This document shows, piece by piece, positions 55,529-64,000 of a stretch of 64,000 nucleotides of DNA. A program made the translations under genes and the position numbers. The notes beneath the pieces were generated by a model. That model did no database searches, had not been told where the DNA came from, and worked only from the letters and a program-made list of their open reading frames with translations. Every line of letters starts with the position of its first letter. Position 1 is the stretch's first letter. Origin of the DNA: Muscardinus avellanarius (lineage: Eukaryota > Chordata > Mammalia > Rodentia > Gliridae); the NCBI GenBank assembly GCA_963383645.1, contig OY726569.1, positions 79,762,211-79,826,210 of the forward strand, given 5' to 3'.

Positions 55529-55832
55529 TGCAGGTCTGGGGATGGAACCCAGAGGCATATGACCTCCGAGCTACACACCCTGCCCAATTTTTTTATTCTT
55601 TATTTTGAAGCAGGGTCAACCTAAGTTGCAGAGGGCCTCACTAAGTAGATGAGGCTGTCCACGAACTGTGATCCTCCGGTCTCAGGCTCCTGAATGCTGG
55701 GATTACAAGCGTGCGCCACCATGTCCAGCTTATTTATTTATTTATTTTGTTTTGAAACAGGGTCTCACTGAAATCCTTCTGTCTCAGTTTCCCAAGTACT
55801 GAGATTACAAGTGTGCACAACTATAAGACCAC
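55418..55832 (-). mobile_element. outer B1-dID SINE, split in the linker
   Basis: The ID half at 55433-55488 and a shortened B1 half at about 55734-55832 enclose a type I SINE of the same orientation. Confidence 0.8.
55483..55733 (-). mobile_element. B1-dID SINE, type I, inner copy with (TTTA)n tail
   Basis: About 45 bp of TTTA units, then the ID half, linker and B1 half. Confidence 0.9.
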
Positions 55833-56211
55833 AATTTCTATTTTAATGAAATACCCAAGTAGTTCATATGTACATTGCAGTGTGAGAAGCAGTACTCTAG
55901 GGCAGGCTCCAGGAACCTACAGAACCCCCAGAGGGAGCTGACTTGGCGCTAGATGCTCCTGTGGGGTTGTTGTTGACACTGACTGTCAATTCTTCTCAGC
56001 CCTATGGTAGAGTCACAGAAGAGCTCCCAGGCACGGTGCTTCTGGTGCGCTCCACAAAGGGGCTGGCGGGGCCATCGGGGTAGACGGAGACAGTGGAGAA
56101 GCAGCCACGAGGTCATGTGTTGACAGCTGGAGAGATGTGCTTGCTTTTCACACGTGTCAGAGCTTGCCTTTTTCCTCCTGAGTCTTAGCTTTAAAAAAGG
56201 GTCAACTGGCT
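55833..56211. other. unclassified sequence
   Basis: Nothing recognisable; minus-strand frames here join SINE text and are not genes. Confidence 0.4.
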
Positions 56212-56565
56212 GGGCGTGGTGGCGCACGCTTGTAATCCCCATGCTTGGGGGGTGGAGACAGGAGGATCGCGCAGGTTTGAAGCCAGCCTCGCTGGCTTGA
56301 GAGACCCTGTTTCGCCCGGCGTGGTGGCGCACACTTGTAATCCCAGCATTCGGGAGGCTGAGACCTGGAGGATCGCGGTTCGCGGACAGCCTACTTAGTG
56401 AGGCCCTCTGCAACTCAGTGAGACCCGGTTTCAAAATAAAGAATAAAAAATAGGGCAGGGGGTATAGCTCGGAGGTAGAATGTCCCTGGGTTCCATCCCC
56501 AGACCCGCAAAAAAAAAAAAAAAAAAAAAATAGAGACCCTGTTTCCAAATTAAAAACAAAGTGGG
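56212..56565 (+). mobile_element. outer B1-dID SINE, type III, split just before the linker
   Basis: The B1 half with perfect arms (aagccagc ctc gctggctt) runs to 56313 and resumes at 56532. The ID half is not seen afterwards. Confidence 0.85.
56300..56545 (+). mobile_element. young B1-dID SINE, type I, nested, perfect TSD
   Basis: agagaccctgtttc at 56300-56313 and 56532-56545 flanks a near-consensus copy with about 21 A. This shows a type I copy younger than a type III copy. Confidence 0.95.
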
Positions 56566-56676
56566 GGGGTCAACGGAGCTGCTCCTCTCCATGGTGCTGC
56601 TACAGAGCCCAGGTTTCTCAAAGGTATGGTAACTGCTCGGGTGGGAACAGAAGCCATGCAGCTCGTTTGGGATGCT

Positions 56677-56710
56677 ATTATAGTTACAGACAAATTATAG
56701 TTACAGACAA
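56677..56710. repeat. 17-bp tandem duplication, two copies
   Basis: attatagttacagacaa is repeated exactly at 56677-56693 and 56694-56710. Confidence 0.95.
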
Positions 56711-56821
56711 AATCACAAACTGTCTCATACTCTAGTCTCAATAATTCTGTTATTACATTAGCAGAAAATAGCTTTTGGGGACTAAATGAATAAGTCATTT
56801 TGGTCTTATGGGTATGGGGGA

Positions 56822-57255
56822 GGCAAGACAGCCGAGTGGCTTAGAAGTTAGTCAACAGAGCCAGACAGATTAGGGTTCAAACTTCAGCTCAGTGATGACT
56901 TACTGGCTTTCTGACCTGGGGAAAGTTACTCCATCAATTTGTGCACCAGTTTCTCCATCTGTAAATGAGGATAACACGGGGTGTCGGGAATTAACACATG
57001 AGTAGGTAGGACACTGCTTGGGAGGCTGAGACAGGAGAATCATGATTCAAGGGCAGCCTCAGTAACTTAGCCAGGGCCTTAGCAACTTAGTGAAACCCTG
57101 TTTCAAAAAACTGGGGCTGGGGACATAGATAAGAGGTAAAATGCTCCCGGGTTCAATCTGAAGTACAAAAAAAAAAAAAAATGACAAACAGTGAACAGTG
57201 AAGAGTGCCAAGCACATAGTAAATACGCAATATGTGCTAGTCATTATTATTGGAG
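56822..57255 (+). mobile_element. MIR SINE, split by a truncated SINE
   Basis: The 5' and core parts run from 56830 (acagattagggttcaaactt; gtttctccatctgtaaatga) and the 3' part resumes at 57180 (gtgccaagcacatagtaaat). Confidence 0.9.
57011..57172 (+). mobile_element. 5'-truncated B1-dID SINE
   Basis: Begins at ggaggctgagacaggag, has a short linker and a diverged ID half, and ends in 15 A within the MIR. Confidence 0.85.
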
Positions 57256-57420
57256 GAGTCAGTGAAAACAAGCCTTTGTTGGATGCACTTGGCTGGGGCA
57301 TTGTAAGGCATTAAGAGGAAGAAGGCATGGGCCCTGCCTTAAGGTATTTTCCATGTAGAAGAGAGAAAATACTAACTTGTCAAATGTGAGAAATGCCATT
57401 CAAGTGAAATCTGTGAAAAC
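57256..57420 (-). mobile_element. L2 LINE fragment
   Basis: gcatgggccctgccttaagg and the following text resemble the reversed L2 3' region. Confidence 0.5.
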
Positions 57421-57564
57421 AAAGCACTGATTTCTGAAAAGAGGGCTTGGATCCCAGACGGAAGAGAACAGCGATCAGGTCAGAAAGGAAGCAATCTGAG
57501 ATCTCAGAGTGGAGAAGTCACCTTGAATAATTTGAGGCAGCTGGAAAGTGAAAGTTCTTCAGTT

Positions 57565-57636
<72 letters not shown>

Positions 57637-58134
57637 ACCCAATCATAAAAAGAAAAGCTGACATTTTTTTTTTAAGAAAAGAGTGCAGGGAACTTTCCCA
57701 ACACCTCCCCGTAACCTCCTTCCACTAATCAGCTTCTTGCATCCATTAGCACATCAGAGATGGCACCTGCTTTGCAGCCACCCAGCGCCTAGAAAAACAG
57801 CCAAGTCCTGAGAGGCCAGCTTTTCTTGACAGAAAGGGAAGGAGCCCAGTGGAGATTTCCAGGTCAGAGCAGAGCTGAGCACCTTTCCCTTTGCAGGCAA
57901 ACTGGAGATCCCAAACTCTTGACAACAAGAAGAATCTTGCTCAAGGACATTTACTTGGAGGCTGATTTACACATAAGTTTCTAAAGTGTAGCTTTTTTTC
58001 CTTATATAATATCAAAGGAAAAAAGGAAGAAGTTGACCGAATTTAGAACCTCTTCCTTAGCTATTTTGAGTCAGTATGGTAAAATCTCAGTTGTTTAGCA
58101 CCCCAGAAAGAGGAGTTGTTTTAAAGAGTTAAAG
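57421..58134. other. unclassified apart from a microsatellite
   Basis: No gene or repeat recognised outside the GA/GT tract. Confidence 0.4.
57566..57635. repeat. (GA)n(GT)n compound microsatellite
   Basis: About 20 GA units pass directly into about 15 GT units. Confidence 0.95.
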
Positions 58135-58380
58135 AGTTTAATCCTAGCTGGGCAAGGCGGTGCATGCTTGTAATCCTAGCATTTGGGAGGCTGAGACAGG
58201 AGGATCGTGGTTCTATGACAGCCTCAGCTACTTAGTGAGGCCCTTTGCAACTCAGTGAGACCCTGTTTCAAAATAAATAATTAAAAAAAAATAGGGCTGG
58301 AGGTGTGGCTCGGAGGTAGAATGCCCCTGAGTTCCATTTCCAGTACCTCAAAAAAAAAAAAAAAAAAAAAGTTTAATCCT
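58135..58380 (+). mobile_element. B1-dID SINE, type I, perfect TSD
   Basis: agtttaatcct at 58135-58145 and 58370-58380; the A tail is about 20 nt. Confidence 0.95.
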
Positions 58381-58960
58381 TGAGTGCCAAGCTTAAAGTT
58401 TTAATCATTTCGATGGGCTTTCAAAATTGTATATATTCTTGGCTTTGTTTCATAGGATATGTGGAACACAACTCAGTTTTTTCTTGATGACTCAGGGTGC
58501 TCATCATAGTTGCCTTTGTGATTACATGCATAAGATATCATGGCGCGCCGTCAATGGGCCCAGACCTCCATGTACAATCAACCCTCAGTATCAGCAGAGC
58601 ACTGGGTCTCCTGATACAAAGGTGTTTGCCATTCCTCCTGTGGCCTCTCAGCTGACAAAGAATATCTTTATAGTCATGCATATGCAGTTATCTATATTTC
58701 TATAGATAAAAATCTGCCTCTATATCAACCTAAACTGGAGGTCATGCATGGGACTCCAACACTAACTCATTACCAGACACCCTAGTATCAATGAACATAC
58801 CTAGCACTCAGGTCTTGGTTTCTAATGACATTTTCCAATGAAAGGAAGCAGGACCCCTTGAAGAAATGACAGATTCTCTGTCTGGGGCAGGAAATACAGA
58901 AGATGAGACTGGAGAACCTTATAGTGCCCAAAAGAAAGAAAGTGATTTTGAAAATCCCAA
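58381..58960. other. unclassified sequence
   Basis: Nothing recognisable seen. Confidence 0.4.
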
Positions 58961-58965
58961 GTCTA

Positions 58966-59372
58966 GCTGGGTGTGGTGGTGCATGCCTGTAATCCCAGTA
59001 CTTGGGAGGCTGAGACAGGAGAATAGCAGGCTCTAGGGCAGTGTGCGGTAACTTAAGGAGACCCTGTTTCAAAATAAAAAGTAAAAAGGGCTGGAGGTAG
59101 CCGGACGTGGTGGCGCACACTTGTAATCCCCGCGCTTGGGAGGCTGAGACAGGAGGATGGCAAAGGTTCAAAGCCAGCCTCAGCTACTTAGTGAGGCTCT
59201 CAGCAACTTAGTGAGACCCTGTTCCTGAATAAAGTATAAAACAGGTTTGGGAGTATAGCCCGGAAGTAGAAAAGCCCCTGGTTTCCATCCCTAGTACCAC
59301 ACGCACACACAAAAAAATTAAAAAGAGCTGGAGGTATGGCTTGAATGTACCTGGGTTCAATCTCCAGCACAA
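58966..59372 (+). mobile_element. outer B1-dID SINE, split in the linker
   Basis: The B1 half at 58966-59081 and the ID half at 59319-59372 enclose a type II SINE. Confidence 0.9.
59082..59336 (+). mobile_element. B1-dID SINE, type II, nested, 18-bp TSD
   Basis: taaaaagggctggaggta (59082) and taaaaagagctggaggta (59319) differ at one base and span the outer SINE's linker and ID start. Confidence 0.95.
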
Positions 59373-59754
59373 AAAGAAATCTAAAAACAATCCCAAATCT
59401 CCACACTGATGGAAGCCTGACAAAAGGACACAGGAACCAGCGGAAAGAGCACTCATCTCAGTGACCCGACCTGAAATGATTGGAACAACTTTTACCCCAA
59501 AGTATAAAGTAAATATCTGCCCGTCCATCCTGATAAAAATAAATGACTAAATAAATAAATTAGTAGAGAAGAGAGAAGTATTCCATGTACAAAACCCAAA
59601 TAATTTATGCAGATACTTCTACCTCAGGGAGATGGACAAAACTCCCCTGTCCTTATGGGTGCTGGCTGTGCGGAGTGACTTCCTTCCAAAGAGCACAGTA
59701 TGGAACTGAGGAACCCAAGGCCACGTGACAGTCAAGCTTTCTTTCCTTTTTCTT
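59373..59754. other. unclassified sequence
   Basis: Nothing recognisable seen. Confidence 0.4.
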
Positions 59755-59822
59755 TTCTTTTTTTTGCAGTACTGGGCATTGAACCCAAGGGGCATTCTAC
59801 CTCCGAGCTACACCCCCTACCC
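59755..59822 (-). mobile_element. ID half of an interrupted or truncated SINE
   Basis: Reversed ID half (agtactgggcattgaaccca) followed by the poly-T of the next SINE; its B1 half was not located with certainty. Confidence 0.75.
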
Positions 59823-60037
59823 TTTTTTTTTTTTGGTGGGTCTGGGGATGGAACACAGGGGTATTTGGCCTCTGAGCTACACCCCTTGCTCTATTTTTTA
59901 TTCTTTATCTTGAAACAGCGTCTTGCTAAGTTGCAGAGGGCCTCACTAAGTAGCTGAGGCTGTCCGCGAACCACAATCCTCCTATCTCAGCCTCCCAAAT
60001 GCTGGGATTACAAGCGTGCGCCACCACGCCCGGCTCC
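59823..60037 (-). mobile_element. B1-dID SINE, type I
   Basis: Complete minus-strand copy ending in the intact gccaccacgcccggct. Confidence 0.9.
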
Positions 60038-60059
60038 TTTCCTCTTTCTGTATGTCTGT

Positions 60060-60242
60060 CTGTATTTCTTTGTATTGGGGATTGAATACAGGGTGTTCTA
60101 CATCCAAGCTATACACTCAGCCCTTGTTATTACTAGGTTGCTGAGGGTTTCACCACGTTGCTGAGGCTGGCCTTCAACCTTAATCTTCCTGTCTCAGCCT
60201 TCCAAGTACTGGGATTGCAGGCATGTGCTGCCACACCCAGCT
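60060..60242 (-). mobile_element. B1-dID SINE, diverged
   Basis: ID half (gggattgaatacagggtgtt) and a shortened B1 half ending at ccacacccagct. Confidence 0.85.
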
Positions 60243-60446
60243 AAGACATGACAATTAAGTGGAATATGGCATCCTGGATGGGATCCTAGAACCAAAAAAG
60301 GACATTAGATACAAACTAAGAAAATCTGAATAAAGCACAAATTAATTAGCTATACATACACATGCATGCACACACACATATATATGCATTTGTATAAAAC
60401 TACATCGCTACAAAATACAAATGTACACATGATATATAGTTATCAG

Positions 60447-60661
60447 GTAAATTTTACTTTTTGCTTTTATCTTTTTGATACTGGGGGATGGAACTCTGGG
60501 GCATTCTACCTCCAAGCTACACCTTCTTTTTATTTTTGTTTTGAAACAGGATTTCGCTAAGTTGCTGAGGCTGACCTTGAACCTGTGATATTCCTGTCTC
60601 AGCCTCTCAAGTACTGGGATGACAGGCATGCATCACCATGCCTTGCGGTTAATTTTTACTT
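60447..60661 (-). mobile_element. B1-dID SINE with diverged TSD
   Basis: taaattttactt (60447) and taatttttactt (60650) flank a moderately diverged copy. Confidence 0.85.
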
Positions 60662-60894
60662 CAGTGTGCTATCAGGGTGCCTCTGACGGATTCTCTCCCT
60701 TTTTTAATTGATCTGCCTGCTTAGAAGTCAAGTTTGTTAAAATTGTATGTAAAGTAGGAATAAACAGTCCTAAATTAAGAGCCTGAAGTACTCTCCCATA
60801 AATGATACGCACCAACATCCAGCATTTATGACATCCATTTGGCTTTTCATAGGACTTTTGGGGGTTCAAAGCTTCATCATCAGCTGTAAAAGTT

Positions 60895-61078
60895 TAAAAT
60901 AATCATACTTTACATTTATGAAGCACGAGTGGGTTTGGAAAGTGCTGCTCCTACACCATTTCATTTGAACATCTTAGAGTTCTGTCTGGTAGGCAGGGCA
61001 GGGAGTTTTTCCCATTTTATAGGTGAGGAACGTGACTTTCAGAGAGCATAACTGAGCATCTCGGGTTGTGGAGACCTG
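60895..61078 (-). mobile_element. MIR SINE
   Basis: cacgagtgggtttggaaagt, ttttcccattttataggtga and ggaacgtgactttcagagag form a reversed MIR. Confidence 0.8.
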
Positions 61079-61136
61079 TGAAGTGGCCAGGTGGCTGAGT
61101 TCCACACAGGTGAGGCATGGTCATTTGCTATGAAAT

Positions 61137-62631
61137 GAACCAAAGATTAATACTATCCCATTCATTAATTCTTGCTTTAATTTCTTGAGCTTTTGGGGTC
61201 TTCTTGAGGAAGTTTCTACCTGTATCAATATGTTGGAGTATTGGTCCCATGCCCTCTTCTAGCAGTTTCAAAGTTTCTGGTCTGATTTCTAGGTCTTTTA
61301 ACCATCTAGAGTTGACTTTTGTTCAGCGTGGGAGGTTAGGGTTTAGTTCCATTAGTTCCATTTTTTTTTCTACATATGGAAAAAGCTTCTGCGCAACAAA
61401 GGAAACCATCAAGAATTTATAGAGAAAGCCAGGTGTGGCACGCTTGTAATCCCGGCATTTGGGAGGCTGAGACAGAAGGATCATGGTTTGCAGGCAGCCT
61501 CAGCTACTTAGGTACTTTGCAACTCAGTGAGATCCTGTTTCAAAATAAAGAATGAAAAATAGGGCTGAGGGTATAGCTTGGAGGCAGAATGCCCCTGGTT
61601 TCCATCCCCAGTACTGTCAAAAAAGAAAAAAAAAAAAGAATTTACAGAGAGCCTACAGAATGGGAGATCTTCACTATTTACCCATCAGACAAAGGCCCAA
61701 TATCTAGAAGATATAAAGAGCTTTAAAATCTTGACACTAAAATAACACAAACTTATAAAAAGTGGGCAACAGAACTGAACAGTCTTTTCAAAAGAAGAAG
61801 GACAAATGGCCAACAAATATATAAAAAATACTCAATGTCTTTAGCAATCAGGGAAATGGAAATTAAAACTACACTGAGATTCCACCTATCTCCTATAAGA
61901 ATGGCAATCATCAATAACACAAATAATAAATAATGCTGGTGAGGTTGTGGCGAAATAGGAACCCTCCTGTAGTGTTGGTGGGACTGAAAACTAGTACGGC
62001 TGATAAGGAGATCAGTGTAGAGGTTTCTCAGAAGAGTGAGAAAGGAACTACCAAAGGACCCAGTGATAGTACACCTGGGCATCTTCCCAGAGGAAATGAA
62101 ACCAGAATATTAGACTGATACTTGCATGCTCATGTTCATAGCGGCATAATCTACAATAGCCAAATTGCGGGACCAGCCTAGGTATCCATCAACATGTGAA
62201 TGGATCACAAAACTTTCGTATCTACACACAGTGGAATTTTACTCAGACATAAGAAGAACAAAAATCTCGTCTTTTGGAAGAAAACGGGTGGAACTAGAGG
62301 CTGTACTGGCAAGTACAGCCAGTCTCAAAAAACAAGTAGATGTATGTTTTCTATGTGGAAGCTAGAGAGAGATTCAGGATAAAGGATAACAGCAGAGAAG
62401 AGCAGAGACTCCAGGGGTTCAGGGAAGGGAGACAAAGGTATAGAGTGTAACAGCAGAAACAGTGCTGGGAATGTGCACAAAGCTACGATTCCAACATCAA
62501 AGACATGCAGAGGGAGGGGAGGGAGGGACCCGGTGGGGAGGCCACCAAGAGCTGCGTGCATGCATCTGTCTGGTACTCTATACACCAATATGGTGTAAAA
62601 TTAAAAAGAGAGAAGAACAAAGAACCAAAGA
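61137..62631 (+). mobile_element. L1 LINE insertion with inverted 5' part, SINE inside
   Basis: An ORF2-derived segment lies on the minus strand at 61147-61377. The following L1 segment lies on the plus strand from about 61378 to 62621, with many frame breaks and a 3' end near ttaaaaagagagaagaacaa. gaaccaaaga at 61137-61146 and 62622-62631 is the likely target duplication. A B1-dID SINE splits the plus-strand part. It is truncated and non-functional. Confidence 0.85.
61411..61650 (+). mobile_element. B1-dID SINE, type I, inside L1, with TSD
   Basis: aagaatttatagaga (61411) and aagaatttacagaga (61636) differ at one base and are L1 sequence, so the SINE is younger than the L1. Confidence 0.95.
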
Positions 62632-62847
62632 GTTGGGAACAAAGTGAAATTCTTTTGAACATTTCTTGCAGGTTTGGGGTTGGAGTTTGGTTTTAGTGTT
62701 AGAAACCCAGTGACTGGGGTCCTGCTCAGGAGCCTAGGGAAGGGGCTCTCCCTGGACCAGGTAATTCACTCAGTCCGTCTCTGGCCTGGAGAGAGCTGCT
62801 TCTTCCTGATGTTTATCACAGCCCTTTGTTTTTTCCTGAAAGCCTAG

Positions 62848-63085
62848 AACACTGATAGGGTGGGCACACATCTGTGATCTCAGTACTTGGGAGGCTGAGA
62901 CTGGGATCACGGGTTCGAGTCCAGCCTCAGCAACTAAGTAAGGCTCTGCGCAACTTAGTGAGGCCCTATTTCAAAATAAAATCGGGCTGGGTGTAGCTCA
63001 GAAGTAAAATGTTCCTGGGTTCAATCCTGAGTAGATGGATAGATAGATTAAATAGATATATAAAATAAGTAAATAAATAAATAGG
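62848..63085 (+). mobile_element. B1-dID SINE with GATA/AAAT tail
   Basis: A B1 half with a slightly shortened 5' end, an ID half (gtgtagctcagaagtaaaat) and a mixed GATA/TAAA tail. Confidence 0.9.
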
Positions 63086-63529
63086 TCCACACCCAAGAGT
63101 TGCCTTGAAGCCCCTGTGGAGAAGGTAAGGGATGGGGATACCTCCCTGTGCCTTCCTCCCTCAGCTCAACTGGCGCCGATGCTCTGATCTGAGGCCCCTA
63201 TAGGAGCAGATCCCATCCCAGTCCCCAGGGGCCAGGACCCTGGAAGCCCTGCAGGCCCACCTTCCAGAGCTCACCTCCAGGGCCACTCTGTCCCAGTGGA
63301 GCAGCGTGTCAGGCCTTGATCCTCACAGAGGAGCCAGCCGGGTCCTGAGATGCCCGAGTCTTCTCTCTGCAGTGGGGCAGTGGGGGCAGAATCGGGACGA
63401 AAGCTCTGAGGCATTCTGACATTTAGCCCACGAATGAAAAGCTCCCTGGTGACATGAGAGTAAGATGACAAAAGAACCCTCCGACTATATCCTGCCTAAT
63501 TGTGTGTGTTGTTTGCCCTGGCTAATGAA
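63086..63529. other. unclassified, GC-moderate
   Basis: No gene or repeat recognised. Confidence 0.4.
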
Positions 63530-63585
63530 GTTGTGTGTTTGTATGTTTGTGTGCGTGCATGCATGTGTGTACATGTGTGTGTGTG

Positions 63586-63621
<36 letters not shown>
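63530..63621. repeat. (TG)n microsatellite
   Basis: TG units with ATG and CATG interruptions, pure for about the last 34 bp, at the tail side of a minus-strand SINE. Confidence 0.95.
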
Positions 63622-63624
<3 letters not shown>

Positions 63625-64000
63625 TACTAGGGGTTGAACCCGGGTTTATCTACCAATGAGCTGCACCCCCAGCGCTTTTTATTTTAATTAATTAATTTAT
63701 TTATTTATTTATGCTGGGGGTGGAATCCAGGGGCATTCTCCCTCCGAGGTACACCCCCAGCCCTATATTTTTTTAGACTTTTTTTATTTTTTTGAAACAG
63801 GATCTCACTGAGTTGTGAAGCATCTCACTAAGTAGCTGAGGCTGTCTGCAAACGCGATCCCCTGGTCTCCGCCTCCCCAGTGCTGGGATTACAAGCATGT
63901 GCCACCAGGCCCCGCCTACTTTATTTTATTTTATTTTATTTTATTTTGGAGACAAGATCTTGCTAAGCCACCCAGGCTGATCTCAAAATTGTGATCCTGC
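63622..64000 (-). mobile_element. outer B1-dID SINE, split in the linker, cut by the window end
   Basis: The ID half is at 63622-63680 and part of the B1 half at 63919-64000. The B1 half continues beyond the window. Confidence 0.85.
63685..63917 (-). mobile_element. B1-dID SINE, type I, inner copy
   Basis: A TTTA-rich tail, ID half, T-rich linker and B1 half in the same orientation as the outer SINE. Confidence 0.9.

Noticed and set aside
55949..56548. 199-codon minus-strand frame, one of the longest in the window
   Set aside because: Most of it is translated SINE sequence (the type III and type I copies at 56212-56565) followed by unclassified DNA.

Overview
The window is non-coding mammalian DNA, most likely from a squirrel-family rodent (Sciuridae: ground squirrel, marmot or a relative). 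The main evidence is roughly 70 copies of one dimeric SINE. Its left half is a 7SL-derived B1 monomer (it starts near gccgggcgtggtggcgcac). Its right half is a tRNA-Ala-derived ID monomer (gtagctcagaggtagaatg). This B1-dID-type architecture is known from squirrels and some other non-murid rodents. I saw no B2 or B4 SINEs, which a mouse or rat window would be full of. I found no protein-coding gene, tRNA, rRNA, CRISPR array or operon that I can support. All long open frames are repeat-derived or lack coding character, so the window is intergenic or deep-intronic.

Three SINE types are used below. Type I has cagcatttgggagg in the B1 half and a caaaataaagaataaaa linker. Type II has cccgcgcttgggagg, a ccaaataaagtataaaa linker and an ID half reading ggtctgggagtatagcccgg. 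Type III resembles type II but is about 30 nt shorter after the B box, where aagccagc and gctggctt form a short hairpin. 'Outer' means a SINE split by a later SINE.

Layout. 0-5 kb: a 40-bp tandem duplication, SINEs and split MIRs. 5-9 kb: an L2, a split old L1 3' end and a long unclassified stretch. 9-14.4 kb: dense nested SINEs, a MaLR-type LTR and an old L1 3' end. 14.4-18.9 kb: mostly unclassified, ending in a perfect 28-bp GT/GC/CA palindrome. 19-24 kb: nested SINEs, then four MaLR-type LTR remnants in about 1.7 kb. 24-35 kb: SINEs, MIR, L2, two more LTRs and microsatellites. 35.4-38.3 kb: a 2.9-kb stretch with no recognisable repeat. 38-50 kb: SINE clusters separated by unclassified DNA. 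50-54 kb: L2, MIR and a 660-bp ACC/ATC-rich tract. 54.3-55.3 kb and 61.1-62.6 kb: two L1 insertions whose 5' parts are inverted (twin priming). 55.4-64 kb: more nested SINEs, one inside the second L1.

The elements are related by insertion order, not by function. Old MIR, L2, L1M and LTR copies were broken by SINEs, and SINEs were broken by younger SINEs. The younger SINE almost always sits in the A-rich linker of the older one and always in the same orientation. LTR family names were assigned by recalled resemblance only and should be read as tentative.
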